NCBI GenBank assembly: GCA_003159795.1
Contig: PLPK01000027.1
Location: 1 to 50,783, forward strand
Direction of reading: 5' to 3'
DNA length: 50,783 nt
Origin: Acidimicrobiaceae bacterium
GTDB taxonomy: Bacteria > Actinomycetota > Acidimicrobiia > Acidimicrobiales > Bog-793
How positions within the stretch are numbered: position 1 is the stretch's first letter; the number at the start of each line of letters is the position of its first letter. The position numbers were made by a program, and so were the translations under genes. Below the pieces are notes generated by a model that worked only from the letters and a program-made list of their open reading frames with translations, was not told the origin of the DNA and ran no database searches. Shown here one piece after another: positions 32,389 to 42,831 of the stretch.

Positions 32389-32816
32389 CGGCTGACGATC
32401 CCTACCACCTCGCGCGCTTCGTCGAGGCACAGGGCGCCGGGGGAGCCTTCGAACACGCCCTCGACGAGCTGCGCCGCGGGCTCAAAACGTCTCACTGGAT
32501 GTGGTTCGTCTTCCCCCAGATCGCGGGGCTCGGCCACTCGGAGATGTCCCGCCACTACGCCATCTCGTCGCTCGATGAGGCCCGTGCCTACCTCGCGCAC
32601 CCGATCCTCGGCCCCCGGCTCGTCGCCTCTGCGGCGGTCCTCGCCACCGGCACGCAGGCGCGGGCGGAAGGGGTCCTCGGGGAACTCGACGCGCTAAAGC
32701 TGCGCTCCTCGATGACACTCTTCGCCCGGGCGACACCGGACGAGCCGGTCTTCCAGCAGGTGCTCGATTGGCAGTTCGCTGGCCAGGCCGACCCTGCCAC
32801 CGACCGGCTCGTCTGA
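32385..32816 (+). CDS. DUF1810 family protein
   Basis: The 143-residue product matches the DUF1810 (YbeT-like calpastatin-named) family: DPYHLARFVEAQ at the start, then ALDELRRGLKTSHWMWFVFPQIAGLGHSEMSRHYAISSLDEARAYLAHPILGPRL, and KLRSSMTLFARA near the end. GTG 32385 overlaps the cupin stop (GTGA). The biochemical role of the family is unsettled; recent work links relatives to NAD/ADP-ribose biology, but nothing here tests that. It ends 10 nt from the convergent beta-lactamase-like gene. Confidence 0.85.
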   Translation: MTADDPYHLARFVEAQGAGGAFEHALDELRRGLKTSHWMWFVFPQIAGLGHSEMSRHYAISSLDEARAYLAHPILGPRLVASAAVLATGTQARAEGVLGELDALKLRSSMTLFARATPDEPVFQQVLDWQFAGQADPATDRLV

Positions 32817-32826
32817 GACGGGGCCG

Positions 32827-33711
32827 TTACCGCTTGGGCTTGGGCGCGAGCCGCGACCAGATGAGCCGCGACATCCCCTCGATCGTCGTGATCCCGTAGC
32901 CCTCGGTGAGGTTGCCGTTCGTGAGGATGGCGACGACGTAATCGCGACCCCGGCCGTTGACGTAGCCGATGCTGTTGATCTGCCAGTCGTCGTCGACGAT
33001 CGGCACCCAACCGTTCTTCAGCGCCACCGTCACACCCGCCGGCGGCCCGACACAGACCCCCCACCGGTCGAACGGGATCACGTGCTCCATGAGACCGAGT
33101 TCGTAGGCGCGCGAAACGGCGTCAAGGAGCTTGTTGGAAAAGACGAGGTGCTCGACGAGGCGGACCTGGTCGAGCGCCGTCGTCATCGTCTCGCCCCAGT
33201 AGCCTGCCGCGTTCGGCGTCGTGTCGGTCAGTCCCGCCAGCGAGTCGTAGCGCGCGATCGCGGCGGGACCGCCGACCTCGTTCCACAGATCCGTCGCGTC
33301 GTCGTTGTCGCTCTCCTCGATCATCCCGGTGGCGAGGTACTCGTCGTCGCCGTCGAGTGGCCGGTACACGCGCTGCTCCACGTGGAGCAGCGTCTCGAGG
33401 ATGTCGACTTTCACGATGCTCGCCGTCTGCTCCGTGACACCCGGCCGGTAGAGATAGAGCGTGTGGCTCTCCACGTCATAGAGCGCCGCCGTGATATCAC
33501 CCCGGCGGCTTCTCAGGTAGGTGCGCATCGCCTGGGTCGTGAACGGATTGGCCCGCGCCACGATGTGCGTCGCGGCCCGCGGACCCGGCTGCCGCAGCGC
33601 CCCCGCCTGTGCCTCCGACGACACGGCTCCTGACAGGCCGATCACCGCCGCGGCAACCGTGGCGATGGCAGTCAGGCGCGGGATCGACCAACACCGCACG
33701 TGATCCCTCAT
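32827..33711 (-). CDS. Secreted class A beta-lactamase-fold serine hydrolase
   Basis: The 294-residue product has a signal peptide (hydrophobic AIATVAAAVIGLSGAV, likely cleavage after AQA near residue 37) and a serine-hydrolase domain. It shows Ser98-I-V-K101 in TASIVKVDIL, Ser-Asp-Asn in EESDNDDATDLW and Lys-Asn-Gly in VALKNGWVP. Class A enzymes normally have KTG or KSG and an ExxxN omega loop; the KNG and the absence of a clear omega-loop Glu make true beta-lactam hydrolysis uncertain. ATG 33711 is chosen because GAGGG sits 6 nt before it; ATG 33717 is too close to that site. Confidence 0.8.
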   Translation of the reverse strand: MRDHVRCWSIPRLTAIATVAAAVIGLSGAVSSEAQAGALRQPGPRAATHIVARANPFTTQAMRTYLRSRRGDITAALYDVESHTLYLYRPGVTEQTASIVKVDILETLLHVEQRVYRPLDGDDEYLATGMIEESDNDDATDLWNEVGGPAAIARYDSLAGLTDTTPNAAGYWGETMTTALDQVRLVEHLVFSNKLLDAVSRAYELGLMEHVIPFDRWGVCVGPPAGVTVALKNGWVPIVDDDWQINSIGYVNGRGRDYVVAILTNGNLTEGYGITTIEGMSRLIWSRLAPKPKR

Positions 33712-33794
33712 GAACATCCCTCGCTGTCCGTGACCATCGACTAGTTGATAGCAGACGCGCTGCGACTCCGGCCCCGGCCGGACGGACGGACGGC

Positions 33795-35285
33795 TCAGGC
33801 GAGCGCAATCTCGCCGGGGCGCAACGGCGCGGGGAGATCAGTCGATCCCATGAGGTAGATGTCGACCGCCGCCGCGACGGACCTTCCTTCGGCGAGCGCC
33901 CAGACGACGAGGCTCTGACCCCGGGCCATGTCTCCGCAGGCGAAAACCCCTTCTGCGCTGGTCATGTAGTTGGCGTCGACCGCGACGTTCTGCCTCGCGT
34001 CCAGGTCCAGCCCCAGCTCACCCACGACGCCCAGCTTCTCCGGGCCCACGAAGCCGAGCGCCAGTAGCACCAGGTCGGCGGGGATCTCCTGGCGCGTGCA
34101 CTCGACCACCTCGAGACGACCCTCGACGAAGCGAACCGAGTCGAGGACGAGCCCCGCCACGGCACCCCGTCCGTCGTCGAGGAACGACGAGGTGGCCAGC
34201 GAGTAGAGCCGCTCACCGCCTTCTTCGTGGGCGGCCGCGAGGTGCAACGTGCGCGGCCAGGTCGGCCAGGGATTGTCGGGGGACCGGGTGGCGGGTGGCT
34301 CGGGCAGGATCTCGATCTGGCGTACCGACAACGCCCCCTGGCGGAGCACCGTCCCCAGGCAGTCGGCCCCGGTGTCTCCGCCGCCCAGGATGACCACGCG
34401 CCTGCCCGCCGCGTCGATCGGCGGACTACAGAGCACGCCCTCGCAGACGAGGTTCGCGCCTTTCAGATAATCCATCGCGAAATGGATCCCGGCGAGCTCG
34501 CGTCCCGGGACGGGCAGGTCACGCGGCCTCGTCGAGCCGATGGCGAGCACAACCGCGTCGTGGCCGGCCCGGAGCTCCGTCGCGGGAATCACCCTGGCGT
34601 CCGGCGCCGCCGCCCCGGGAACCTCGCCTGCCGAGCCCTCGCCGATCGCGGTGCGCACCTCGAAGCGAGTCCCCTCGGCCCGCATCTGCGCGAGGCGGCG
34701 GTCGATCACCGCCTTTTCCATCTTGAACTCCGGCACGCCGAAGCGCAGCAGGCCACCGAGCTTCTCCGCCCGCTCGTACACGGTGACTTCGTGACCGGCC
34801 CTCGTCAGCTGCTGTGCCGCGGCCAGACCCGCGGGACCCGAACCGACAACGGCAACGCGCCGGCCCGTCGCGGGCGAAGGCACCTGCGTCTTGAGGTTCG
34901 CCGTGACCCACTCGGAGATCTCAAACTCGACCTGCTTGATCGACACGGGGTCGGCGTTGAACCCGAGCACACAGGCACCCTCACAGGGGGCCGGACACAA
35001 CCTCCCGGTGAACTCCGGGAAGTTGTTCGTCGCCTGCAGACGGTCGGCGGCCTGCTCCATGTCGTCCCGCCAGGCGAGGTCGTTCCACTCCGGGATCAGG
35101 TTGCCGAGCGGGCACGCCTGGTGGCAGAAGGGGATCCCGCAGTCCATGCAACGCACCGCCTGGAGGCGCAGGCGGTCACCCGGGAACGGCAGGTAGACCT
35201 CGCGCCAGTCCCGGAGCCGCTCGGCGACCGGGCGCCGACCCGGCAACTCCCGCCCGAACCTCAGAAACCCGCGGGGATCAGCCAT
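33795..35285 (-). CDS. gltD: Glutamate synthase small subunit GltD
   Basis: GltD takes electrons from NADPH and passes them through FAD and Fe-S clusters to GltB. The 496-residue protein shows the cysteine clusters [22 protein letters not shown] and [12 protein letters not shown], the FAD motif [13 protein letters not shown], the NADPH motif [13 protein letters not shown] and the C-terminal [24 protein letters not shown] 35285 overlaps the end of gltB by 8 nt. The order gltB-gltD is standard. Confidence 0.97.
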   Translation of the reverse strand: MADPRGFLRFGRELPGRRPVAERLRDWREVYLPFPGDRLRLQAVRCMDCGIPFCHQACPLGNLIPEWNDLAWRDDMEQAADRLQATNNFPEFTGRLCPAPCEGACVLGFNADPVSIKQVEFEISEWVTANLKTQVPSPATGRRVAVVGSGPAGLAAAQQLTRAGHEVTVYERAEKLGGLLRFGVPEFKMEKAVIDRRLAQMRAEGTRFEVRTAIGEGSAGEVPGAAAPDARVIPATELRAGHDAVVLAIGSTRPRDLPVPGRELAGIHFAMDYLKGANLVCEGVLCSPPIDAAGRRVVILGGGDTGADCLGTVLRQGALSVRQIEILPEPPATRSPDNPWPTWPRTLHLAAAHEEGGERLYSLATSSFLDDGRGAVAGLVLDSVRFVEGRLEVVECTRQEIPADLVLLALGFVGPEKLGVVGELGLDLDARQNVAVDANYMTSAEGVFACGDMARGQSLVVWALAEGRSVAAAVDIYLMGSTDLPAPLRPGEIALA

Positions 35286-38200
35286 GGGCCGCCGCCATCA
35301 CCGCCTCGTCGACCGACTCGCCACGCTCGACCGCCTGGCGGGTCACCTCGAGCACCCGGCGGTAGTCGATCGGCATGACCTTCCTGAAGTCCTCTAGCGC
35401 ACCGGGCATCGCGGCGAGGAGGCGCGTCGCCAGGTCGGAGCCGGTGAGCTGACGGTGACGCGCGATCACGGCGGCGAGGAACTCCCGGTCCTCATCGCCG
35501 AGCGGGTCGAGGTCGACCATTTGCCGGTTGAGCCGCCGGTCGAGGTGGCCCTCGGGGTCGTAGACGTAGGCGACACCACCCGACATCCCGGCTGCGAAGT
35601 TCCGTCCAGTCGGCCCCAGCACGACGACCCGCCCGCCCGTCATGTACTCGCAGCCGTGGTCACCGACCCCCTCGACCACTGCCGTCGCGCCGGAGTTCCG
35701 GACGCAGAAGCGCTCACCGACCTGGCCGCAGATATAGAGCTCGCCGCCGGTCGCCCCGTAGGCGCAGACGTTGCCGGCGATGATGTTCTCCTCGGCGACG
35801 AAGCCGGCCCCGACCGGCGGGCGGACGACGACGGTGCCGCCGGAGAGCCCCTTGGCGAGGTAGTCGTTCGTGTCCCCGTAGAGGATTATCTCGACGCCAC
35901 TCGGAATGAAAGCGCCGAAGCTCTGGCCCCCCGAGCCCGTGAGCGTGATCTCGATCGTGCCGGTTGGCAGTCCCGCCCCGCCGTACCGGCGAGTCACCTC
36001 GGCGCCAAGCATCGTGCCGACCGTGCGGTGCACGTTGCGCACCGCAAGCGAGATCCTGACCGGCTCCCCCGTCTCCAGGGCCGGCTGCGCCAGTTCGATC
36101 AGCTCCCTGTCGAACGCCCGGTCCAGCCCATGATCCTGGGCGCGCACCTGGTGCAGTTCGGTCGTGCCGAGGTACGGCTCGACCCGGCACAGAAGCGGTC
36201 GCAGGTCGAGGCCGGCGGCCTTCCAGTGCCGGACGGCGGGCTCCACGTCAAGGCACTCGACGTGGCCGACGGCATCGGTGAGGGTCGCGAAGCCGAGCGC
36301 CGCGAGGTACTCGCGTACCTCCTCGGCAACGAACCGGAAGAAGTTCTCGACGTGCTGCGCGCACCCGGAGAAGCGCTTGCGCAGCTCGGGGTTCTGCGTC
36401 GCGATCCCGACCGGGCAGGTGTCGAGGTGGCAGACGCGCATCATCACGCACCCCATCACGACCAGCGGCGCCGTCCCGAAGCCAAACTCCTCGGCACCGA
36501 GCAGGGCTCCCACGATGACGTCACGGCCCGTCTTCATCTGCCCGTCGACCTGTACGACGATGCGATCGCGCAGGGCGTTGCGGACGAGCGTCTGCTGCGT
36601 CTCCGCGAGGCCCAGCTCCCAGGGCGCGCCGGCGTGCTTGATCGAGGTGAGAGGCGAGGCGCCGGTGCCACCATCCTCGCCGGAGATGAGCACGACGTCG
36701 GCGTGCGCCTTGGCGACCCCCGCCGCGACCGTGCCCACGCCCACCTCGGCGACGAGCTTCACGTGGATCCGGGCACGGTCGTTGGCGTTCTTCAAGTCGT
36801 GGATCAGCTGGGCGAGGTCCTCGATCGAGTAGATGTCGTGGTGCGGCGGCGGCGAGATGAGGCCGACGCCCGGCGTCGAGTACCGGGTCTTCGCGATCCA
36901 CGGGTAGACCTTGCCACCCGGCAGCTGGCCGCCCTCACCGGGCTTGGCCCCCTGGGCCATCTTGATCTGGAGATCATCGGCGTTCACGAGGTACTCGCTC
37001 GTCACCCCGAAACGGCCCGAGGCGACCTGCTTCACCGCGGAGCGGCGCGAGTCGCCGTTCGGTTCGGGCACATAGCGCGCCGGGTCCTCGCCCCCCTCGC
37101 CCGAGTTCGACCTCGCGCCGAGACGGTTCATCGCGACGGCGAGGGTCTCGTGGGCCTCGGACGAGATCGAGCCGTAGGACATCGCGCCGGTCGAGAAATG
37201 CCTGACGATCGCCTCCACCGGCTCGACATCGTCGAGCGGAATCGCGACGCGCGGCGCCCCCTCGCCGGTGCGCAGCCGCAGCAGGCCCCGCAGGGTCGCC
37301 AGCCGTTCGGACTGGTCATTAACGAGCCGCGTGTACTGCTTGAAGCGCGCGTAGTCCCCTGTCTGCGTCGCCTGCTGGAGCTGGAAGACCGTGGCCGGGT
37401 TGAACAGGTGGTACTCGCCATCGCGGCGCCAGTGGTAGTCACCGCCGGTCTCGATCTCCCGGTGGGCGAGCTCGCCCTCGCGCTCCGAGAAGGCGAAGTG
37501 GTGCCGGCGGGCGACCTCCTCGGCCAGCACGTCCAGCCCGACACCACCGAGCTTGCTGGTCGTCCCGGTGAAGTAGCGGTCGACGAGATCCTGGTCGAGG
37601 CCGATCGCCTCGAAGACCTGGGCGCCGGTGTACGAGGCGATGGTCGAGATCCCCATCTTCGACATCACCTTCAGCACACCCTTGCCGGCCGCTTTCACGT
37701 AGTTGCGCACGGCGCGACGCTCCGGCAAATCAATCACGCCACGGCGCGCCATGTCGATCACCGAGTCGACCGCCAGATACGGGTTGACCGCGGCGGCGCC
37801 GTAGCTCACAAGAAGTGCCATGTGGTGCGTCTCGCGGGCGTCGCCCGACTCGACGATGAGCCCGGCCCGCGCCCGGGCCTTCTCCCGCACGAGGTGCTGG
37901 TGGACTGCCGAGACGAGCAGCAGCGTGGGGATCGGCGCCAGCTCGGCTGAGGCGTGGCGGTCCGAGAGGACGATGATGTTCGCGCCCCCGTCGATCGCCT
38001 CGATCGCCTCGTCCCGGATCCGCGAGAGCGCCCCCTCCAGCGCCGCGCCCCCGCCGGCCACCTCGTAGAGGCCGTCGACGACGAAGGACTTGAACCCCGG
38101 CGTCTCGCCGTGCTCGTTGACGTAGACGAGTTTCGCGAGCTCGTCGTTAGAGATGATCGGGAACTCGAGCGTGATCTGGCGCGCCGACCCGGGCGTCGGC

Positions 38201-39837
38201 TCGAGCAGGTTCTGCTCCGGGCCGATCGTCGCCGAGAGCGAGGTGACGAGCTCCTCGCGGATCGCGTCGAGCGGCGGGTTCGTGACCTGGGCGAAGAGCT
38301 GGGAAAAATACTCGAACACGAGCCGCGGCCGGTCCGAGAGGACGGCGATCGGGGTGTCCGACCCCATCGAGCCCGTCGGCTCCAGCCCGGTGCGGGCCAT
38401 CGGCGCCACGATCACCCGCAGCTCCTCGTCGGTGAACCCGAAGAGTCGCTGCTGGCGCACGAGCGAGCCGTGCCGGGGCACGAGCATCTCGCGGTGCGGC
38501 AGGTGGTCGAGCCTGACGAGGTTCTGACTGAGCCACTCGCCGTAGGGGTGCTCGGTGGCGAGGCTCGCCTTCACCTCGGCGTCGTCGATGATCCGCCCCT
38601 CGGCCGTGTCGACGAGGAAGATCCGCCCCGGCTGAAGACGCCCTTTTCTCACGATGCGTGACGGCTCGATGTCGAGCACGCCCACCTCGGAGGCCATCAC
38701 GACGAGGCCGTCGGCCGTCACCCAGTACCGCGCCGGGCGGAGGCCGTTGCGGTCGAGCGTCGCGCCGATGAGCGTCCCGTCCGTGAAGACGATCGCCGCC
38801 GGGCCGTCCCAGGGCTCCATGACGCAGCCGTGGTAGCGGTAGAAGGCCCGGCGCGCGGGGTCCATCTCGGCGTGGTTCTCCCAGGCTTCCGGGATCATCA
38901 TGAGCAGCGCGTGCGGGAGCGACCGACCGCCGAGGTTCAGCAGTTCGAGCACCTCGTCGAACGATGCCGAATCGCTCCCCCCGGGTGTGATGATCGGCAG
39001 TAGCCGGCTGATCTCGCCGGGCAGGAGCTCGCTTGCTAGTCGGGCCTCGCGGGCGCGCATCCAGTTGCGGTTGCCCTGCACCGTGTTGATCTCGCCGTTG
39101 TGCGCCACGAGCCGGTACGGGTGGGCGAGCGACCAGGATGGGAATGTGTTCGTCGAGAAGCGCGCGTGCACGAGCGCGAGGGCACTCTCGAACCGCGGGT
39201 CCGAGAGGTCGGCGAAGACCCGCCGCAGTTGCACCGACGAGAGCATCCCCTTGTAGATGAAGGTCCTCGCCGAAAGCGAGGGGAAATAGCACTCGGCGTG
39301 GGCGTGTTCGACGCGCTTGCGAAACGCGTACACGACGCGCTCGAGCGCCATGCCGGAGAGCCCTGGTCGGGGACCGGCGGGGTCGGAAGCGAGGAAGACC
39401 TGCCAGAAGCTCGGGGCCATTGCACGCGCCGTTTCGCCGGCGGCGCCCAGCTCGACCGGGACCTCCCGCCACGAAAGCACCGCCAGGCCCTCGTCGGCGG
39501 CGACGAGCCCGATCTCGTCCTTCAGCGCCTCGGTGCCAGCCCCATCCCTGGGCAGGAAGCAGATCCCGCTCGCGTACGAGCCGACGGGGGGGAGCGCGAC
39601 ACCGGCGATCTCCCGGAAGAATCGGTCCGGCATCTGCACCGTGATCCCGGCACCGTCCCCGGTCTCGGGATCGGCGCCGAAGGCGCCGCGGTGGGCGAGG
39701 TTCTCCAGCGCGGTGAGGGCGAGATCGACGACCTCGTGGCTGGGGCCCTGCCCGAGCTGCGCGACGAACGCGATGCCGCAGGCATCGTGCTCAAAGCGTG
39801 GGTCGTACAGGCCTTGTTCGGTCTTGGCTTCGTTCAC
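35278..39837 (-). CDS. gltB: Glutamate synthase large subunit GltB
   Basis: GltB makes two glutamates from glutamine and 2-oxoglutarate. With the GTG start at 39837 it is 1519 residues, and the glutaminase nucleophile is Cys20 ([12 protein letters not shown]), leaving a 19-residue propeptide to be cleaved. Later landmarks are [25 protein letters not shown], the FMN and 2-oxoglutarate domain with [16 protein letters not shown] and [11 protein letters not shown], the 3Fe-4S cysteines in [17 protein letters not shown], and the C-terminal beta-helix with GGAGLPTG and [14 protein letters not shown]. An ATG at 39900 would add 21 unlike residues. It lies downstream of amt in the same direction. Confidence 0.96.
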   Translation of the reverse strand: MNEAKTEQGLYDPRFEHDACGIAFVAQLGQGPSHEVVDLALTALENLAHRGAFGADPETGDGAGITVQMPDRFFREIAGVALPPVGSYASGICFLPRDGAGTEALKDEIGLVAADEGLAVLSWREVPVELGAAGETARAMAPSFWQVFLASDPAGPRPGLSGMALERVVYAFRKRVEHAHAECYFPSLSARTFIYKGMLSSVQLRRVFADLSDPRFESALALVHARFSTNTFPSWSLAHPYRLVAHNGEINTVQGNRNWMRAREARLASELLPGEISRLLPIITPGGSDSASFDEVLELLNLGGRSLPHALLMMIPEAWENHAEMDPARRAFYRYHGCVMEPWDGPAAIVFTDGTLIGATLDRNGLRPARYWVTADGLVVMASEVGVLDIEPSRIVRKGRLQPGRIFLVDTAEGRIIDDAEVKASLATEHPYGEWLSQNLVRLDHLPHREMLVPRHGSLVRQQRLFGFTDEELRVIVAPMARTGLEPTGSMGSDTPIAVLSDRPRLVFEYFSQLFAQVTNPPLDAIREELVTSLSATIGPEQNLLEPTPGSARQITLEFPIISNDELAKLVYVNEHGETPGFKSFVVDGLYEVAGGGAALEGALSRIRDEAIEAIDGGANIIVLSDRHASAELAPIPTLLLVSAVHQHLVREKARARAGLIVESGDARETHHMALLVSYGAAAVNPYLAVDSVIDMARRGVIDLPERRAVRNYVKAAGKGVLKVMSKMGISTIASYTGAQVFEAIGLDQDLVDRYFTGTTSKLGGVGLDVLAEEVARRHHFAFSEREGELAHREIETGGDYHWRRDGEYHLFNPATVFQLQQATQTGDYARFKQYTRLVNDQSERLATLRGLLRLRTGEGAPRVAIPLDDVEPVEAIVRHFSTGAMSYGSISSEAHETLAVAMNRLGARSNSGEGGEDPARYVPEPNGDSRRSAVKQVASGRFGVTSEYLVNADDLQIKMAQGAKPGEGGQLPGGKVYPWIAKTRYSTPGVGLISPPPHHDIYSIEDLAQLIHDLKNANDRARIHVKLVAEVGVGTVAAGVAKAHADVVLISGEDGGTGASPLTSIKHAGAPWELGLAETQQTLVRNALRDRIVVQVDGQMKTGRDVIVGALLGAEEFGFGTAPLVVMGCVMMRVCHLDTCPVGIATQNPELRKRFSGCAQHVENFFRFVAEEVREYLAALGFATLTDAVGHVECLDVEPAVRHWKAAGLDLRPLLCRVEPYLGTTELHQVRAQDHGLDRAFDRELIELAQPALETGEPVRISLAVRNVHRTVGTMLGAEVTRRYGGAGLPTGTIEITLTGSGGQSFGAFIPSGVEIILYGDTNDYLAKGLSGGTVVVRPPVGAGFVAEENIIAGNVCAYGATGGELYICGQVGERFCVRNSGATAVVEGVGDHGCEYMTGGRVVVLGPTGRNFAAGMSGGVAYVYDPEGHLDRRLNRQMVDLDPLGDEDREFLAAVIARHRQLTGSDLATRLLAAMPGALEDFRKVMPIDYRRVLEVTRQAVERGESVDEAVMAAAHG

Positions 39838-39952
39838 TTGGATCCGCTTGTCTGTAGGGCGACAACACCGTGCAGATTCGCCGAGTTGCCGGGTCGCCAT
39901 GGGCCGAGCACCTGAACTCTACCGGCCACCGTCGTTTCGCTCGAATGCCGAC

Positions 39953-39989
39953 GTGCCCAAGATGCGCCCTTGAAGCGCATCCTGGGCAC
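39953..39989. other. Long hairpin between amt and gltB
   Basis: GTGCCCA-A-GATGCGC and GCGCATC-C-TGGGCAC pair over 14 bp with one internal mismatch around a 7-nt loop. It is the strongest dyad in the 250-nt spacer. No T-run follows on the minus strand. It could end the amt transcript or form an mRNA leader fold about 115 nt before gltB. Confidence 0.55.
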
Positions 39990-40087
39990 CCACGATCCAC
40001 GGACCTCACGACAGGGCCCGTTTCACCTCCATCTCTCGGCGGGCGTCGGGGGACTGCCTGATTCTGCGATCACCGTCGATCCGGCCC

Positions 40088-41548
40088 CTAGCCGCCATCG
40101 TCCATCGAGCTCGGCGGGCGTGGTGACGACCGACCGCCTGTGCTCGCCGGCAGCGACTCGCCGCCGAGCGACGGCCCGCGCCCGTCAGAGATCATCTGGA
40201 GCAGGCGTTCGTCGTCGACGGAGAGATCGACGTACTCGGCGTGCACGGCGAGGTCACCGATGTTGAGCTCGCTCTCCTTCATCCGCAACGGAATGACGAG
40301 GCCGATGAGCTTCAGGAGGATAAACGTGACGGCGCCGTCCCAGACGATGATCGTGAGAGCAGCGAGGAGCTGGATCCAGAGGAGGCCCGGGTGGCCGTAG
40401 AGGGCCCCCGCCGCCCCCACGGCGGCGTCCTTGGCCGAGAGGTAGACGATCATCTTCGGGTCGGCAAAGACCCCGACGAGCAGCCCGCCGACCAGTCCCG
40501 CGAGGCCGTGCGTGTACACGACGCCGAGGGCGTCGTCGACCTTGCTGAACGGCCGAAAGCGGGAGAGCTTATTGAAGCCGAGCCAAACCAGGCTCGAGGT
40601 GATCACGCCGATGCAGAGCGCCCCCCAGCCGTTCACATAGCCGGCGGCCGGCGTGATCGCGACGAGGCCCACGATCATCCCGTTGACGGCGCCCAGGAAG
40701 TTCGGCTTCTTCGGGCCGAAGTGCATGTCGATAAGCAGCCAGACGAGAAGCGACGCCGCGGTCGCGAGGTTGGTGTTCAGCACCGCGGCGGAGGCGTTGG
40801 CCCCCGCGAAGTACGAGTCGCCCCCATTGAAGCCGTTCCAGCCGAGCCACAGCATCCCGGCACCGACGGCGACGAGCATCAGGTTGGTGGGCGGGAAGGC
40901 ACAGCGGTCCTTGGCGAGGCGTGGCCCGATCACCCAGGCAGCGACGAAGCCGGACACCCCGGCCGCGAGGTGGATGACGTAGCCCCCGGAGTAGTCGAGC
41001 GCCCCACGGGCCGCCCAGTACCCACCACCCCACATCAGCATGGCGTTTACGGTGTAGGCACAGGTGGTCCAGGCGGGAACGAAGACACACCAGGCCTTGA
41101 AGCTCATCCGTCCGAGCACGCTCCCCAGGAACAGCAACGGCGTGATGGCGGCGAACACGAATTGGAAATAGACCATGCTCGAGGTCGGGAAGTGCAGCGC
41201 CGGCATCGAGTGGCTGAGGAGCGGAATGGTGGCCTGCCCCTCCTCGTACAGATGCGACAGGACCGATCCCGGCAGCCCGATGAACGGACTGAGCGCCCCG
41301 TGCCAGAGGTTGAACGGGTGGCCGAAGCCCATCTCGTAGGCCCACAGCACCCAGACGACAAGAACGCTCGCGAAGCCGGTGAACGCCATCAGCATCGTGT
41401 TCACGGCCCACTTCCGCTTCACGATGCCGGCGTAGAGAACGGCGATGCCGGGCAGGCTCATCATCCCGACGAGGGTCGCGGCGGTCAGCTGCCACGCGTT
41501 GTCGCCCGGATTGAGCCAGTGCGGGTAGGGGACGAGCACCGCGAGCAT
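40088..41548 (-). CDS. amt: Ammonium transporter Amt
   Basis: Amt conducts ammonium across the inner membrane. The 486-residue protein has about 11 helices. It shows MMSLPGIAVLYAGIVKRK, the pore and gate segments GGYVIHLAAGVSGFVAAW and VVYTHGLAGLVGGLLVG with the twin pore histidines, and NMLVAVGAGMLWLGWNGFNGG-like text (LMLVAVGAGMLWLGWNGFNGGDSYF). ATG 41548 (GAGGAGA upstream) is far inside a longer open frame whose upstream part is a shadow. The C-terminal extension of about 65 residues is hydrophilic. No glnK follows, although Amt genes usually carry one. Confidence 0.95.
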   Translation of the reverse strand: MLAVLVPYPHWLNPGDNAWQLTAATLVGMMSLPGIAVLYAGIVKRKWAVNTMLMAFTGFASVLVVWVLWAYEMGFGHPFNLWHGALSPFIGLPGSVLSHLYEEGQATIPLLSHSMPALHFPTSSMVYFQFVFAAITPLLFLGSVLGRMSFKAWCVFVPAWTTCAYTVNAMLMWGGGYWAARGALDYSGGYVIHLAAGVSGFVAAWVIGPRLAKDRCAFPPTNLMLVAVGAGMLWLGWNGFNGGDSYFAGANASAAVLNTNLATAASLLVWLLIDMHFGPKKPNFLGAVNGMIVGLVAITPAAGYVNGWGALCIGVITSSLVWLGFNKLSRFRPFSKVDDALGVVYTHGLAGLVGGLLVGVFADPKMIVYLSAKDAAVGAAGALYGHPGLLWIQLLAALTIIVWDGAVTFILLKLIGLVIPLRMKESELNIGDLAVHAEYVDLSVDDERLLQMISDGRGPSLGGESLPASTGGRSSPRPPSSMDDGG

Positions 41549-41611
41549 CCGGTCTCCTCGGCAGCCTTGGCTCTGCGAGCCCTTTTGCCGCGCTAAGGCT
41601 AAGAAGACCGG

Positions 41612-41649
41612 GTTTCCAGGCTGTGGCCGCTGTGAGAAGACTGTGTTAC
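41612..41649 (-). promoter_or_regulatory. GlnR-like operator upstream of amt
   Basis: Reading the minus strand from 41649: GTAAC-N6-TTCTC-N6-GCCAC-N6-GAAAC. The actinobacterial GlnR site is gTnAc-n6-GaAAc-n6-GtnAC-n6-GaAAc. The first and fourth half-sites match fully, the third at four of five positions, the second poorly; all three spacers are exactly 6. The site lies 64 nt before the amt start, where GlnR activates ammonium uptake genes in Streptomyces and mycobacteria. The identity of the factor here is inferred. Confidence 0.5.
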
Positions 41650-41676
41650 CCCGCTGTGAACGGCCGATGAACGGCC

Positions 41677-42708
41677 TTAGGCGCGACGCCGCCTCCGTAG
41701 CGACGCGTCGGCGAGCGGTGGCGGCTGCCACCCGGCGTCGGCCTCGTTGAGCGTCACACCCGCCGGAACGATCTCGTCGATCCGGTCGAGCACGTCGACC
41801 CCCAGGACGACGTCCGCGGTCGGCAACAGCGCCTCGAGCTGCTCGAGAGTGCGCGGCCCGATGATCGGCGCCGTCACCGCCGGGTGCTCCAGGAGGAAGC
41901 CAATCGCGAGTTCGATGAGGGTCAGCCCGGCCCCCTCGGCGAGTTCGCCCAGAGCCGAGACGATCTCGAGCTTGTGCTGGTTCTCGGCGAGCGACATGTC
42001 GTAGCGCACCGGCATCCTGCTCGCCCGACGGCTCGTATTCGGCTTCCCGGCCCCGAAGGCGCCGGACAGCCAGCCACCCGCGAGGGGACTCCACGGCATG
42101 ACCCCGATGCCGTACTGAAGACAGACCGGTAGGACGGCGGCCTCGACGGCCCGGGCGAGGATCGAGTACGGCGGCTGTTCCGTTACGAAGCGTTCGCGGC
42201 CGCGGCGCTCTGCGGCCCACTGCGCCTCAACGATTTCGTGAGCGGGATAGGTGGAGCTCCCGAAGTAGCGGATCTTGCCCGCCCGGACGAGATCGGTCAG
42301 CGCGCCCAGCGTCTCGTCGATCGCGCAGCTCGGGTCGGGCCGGTGGATCTGGTAGAGGTCGATGTGGTCGGTGCCGAGCCGGCGCAGGCTCGCCTCGCAC
42401 TCGGCCGTGATCCATCGCCGCGAGTTGCCGCCCTGGTTCGGATCCTCGCCCATCGTGCCGTGGACCTTCGTGGCAAGCACGACGTCGTCACGCCGCCCGC
42501 CCGCCAGGGCCTTGCCGACGATCTCCTCAGACTCGCCAGCCGAGTAGACGTCAGCGGTGTCGATGAAGTTGATCCCCGCGTCGAGGGCCCGATGCACGAT
42601 CCGGATGCACTCGTCGTGGTCGGTGTTGCCCCAGGCGCCGAACATCATCGCCCCAAGACACAGTGGGCTTACCTGGACTCCGGTCTGGCCGAGTACGCGA
42701 TATTCCAT
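41677..42708 (-). CDS. Aldo/keto reductase
   Basis: The 343-residue TIM-barrel oxidoreductase uses NADPH to reduce carbonyls. The family text MEYRVLGQTGVQVSPLCLGAMMFG starts it. The catalytic tetrad is visible as Asp and Tyr in NFIDTADVYSAGESEEIVGKAL, Lys in VLATKVHG and His in LYQIHRPDP; the cofactor end has GPRTLEQLEALL. It resembles the YajO/IolS-type group, but the substrate is unknown. ATG 42708 begins the conserved text; a longer frame to 42798 is not supported. It lies upstream of amt in the same direction with 128 nt between. Confidence 0.9.
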   Translation of the reverse strand: MEYRVLGQTGVQVSPLCLGAMMFGAWGNTDHDECIRIVHRALDAGINFIDTADVYSAGESEEIVGKALAGGRRDDVVLATKVHGTMGEDPNQGGNSRRWITAECEASLRRLGTDHIDLYQIHRPDPSCAIDETLGALTDLVRAGKIRYFGSSTYPAHEIVEAQWAAERRGRERFVTEQPPYSILARAVEAAVLPVCLQYGIGVMPWSPLAGGWLSGAFGAGKPNTSRRASRMPVRYDMSLAENQHKLEIVSALGELAEGAGLTLIELAIGFLLEHPAVTAPIIGPRTLEQLEALLPTADVVLGVDVLDRIDEIVPAGVTLNEADAGWQPPPLADASLRRRRRA

Positions 42709-42831
42709 GTCGTGATCGTATCCACCGCGACACCGGGTGACACCGGGTGGGAGCCCCCTCCCAGCATCAGCCGGTCCGGCGAGTGCAGGCTGCCGCACCG
42801 GCGCGATCGCGCCTCCCGCGTGGACGACCCA

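Noticed and set aside
35455-37950. 831-residue open frame on the plus strand opposite gltB
   Set aside because: It is the complement of a gene with clear GltB motifs throughout; the translation is Arg/Asp/His-rich with no family signature, as expected of a high-GC shadow.
41549-42220. N-terminal extension of Amt
   Set aside because: The upstream part of the open frame is antisense-free but Arg/Gly-rich shadow of the aldo/keto reductase; ATG 41548 has a ribosome-binding site and starts at the first helix.
42728-42748. Direct repeat GACACCGGGT twice before the aldo/keto reductase
   Set aside because: Only two short copies in GC-rich DNA, with no symmetry or promoter context; likely chance.
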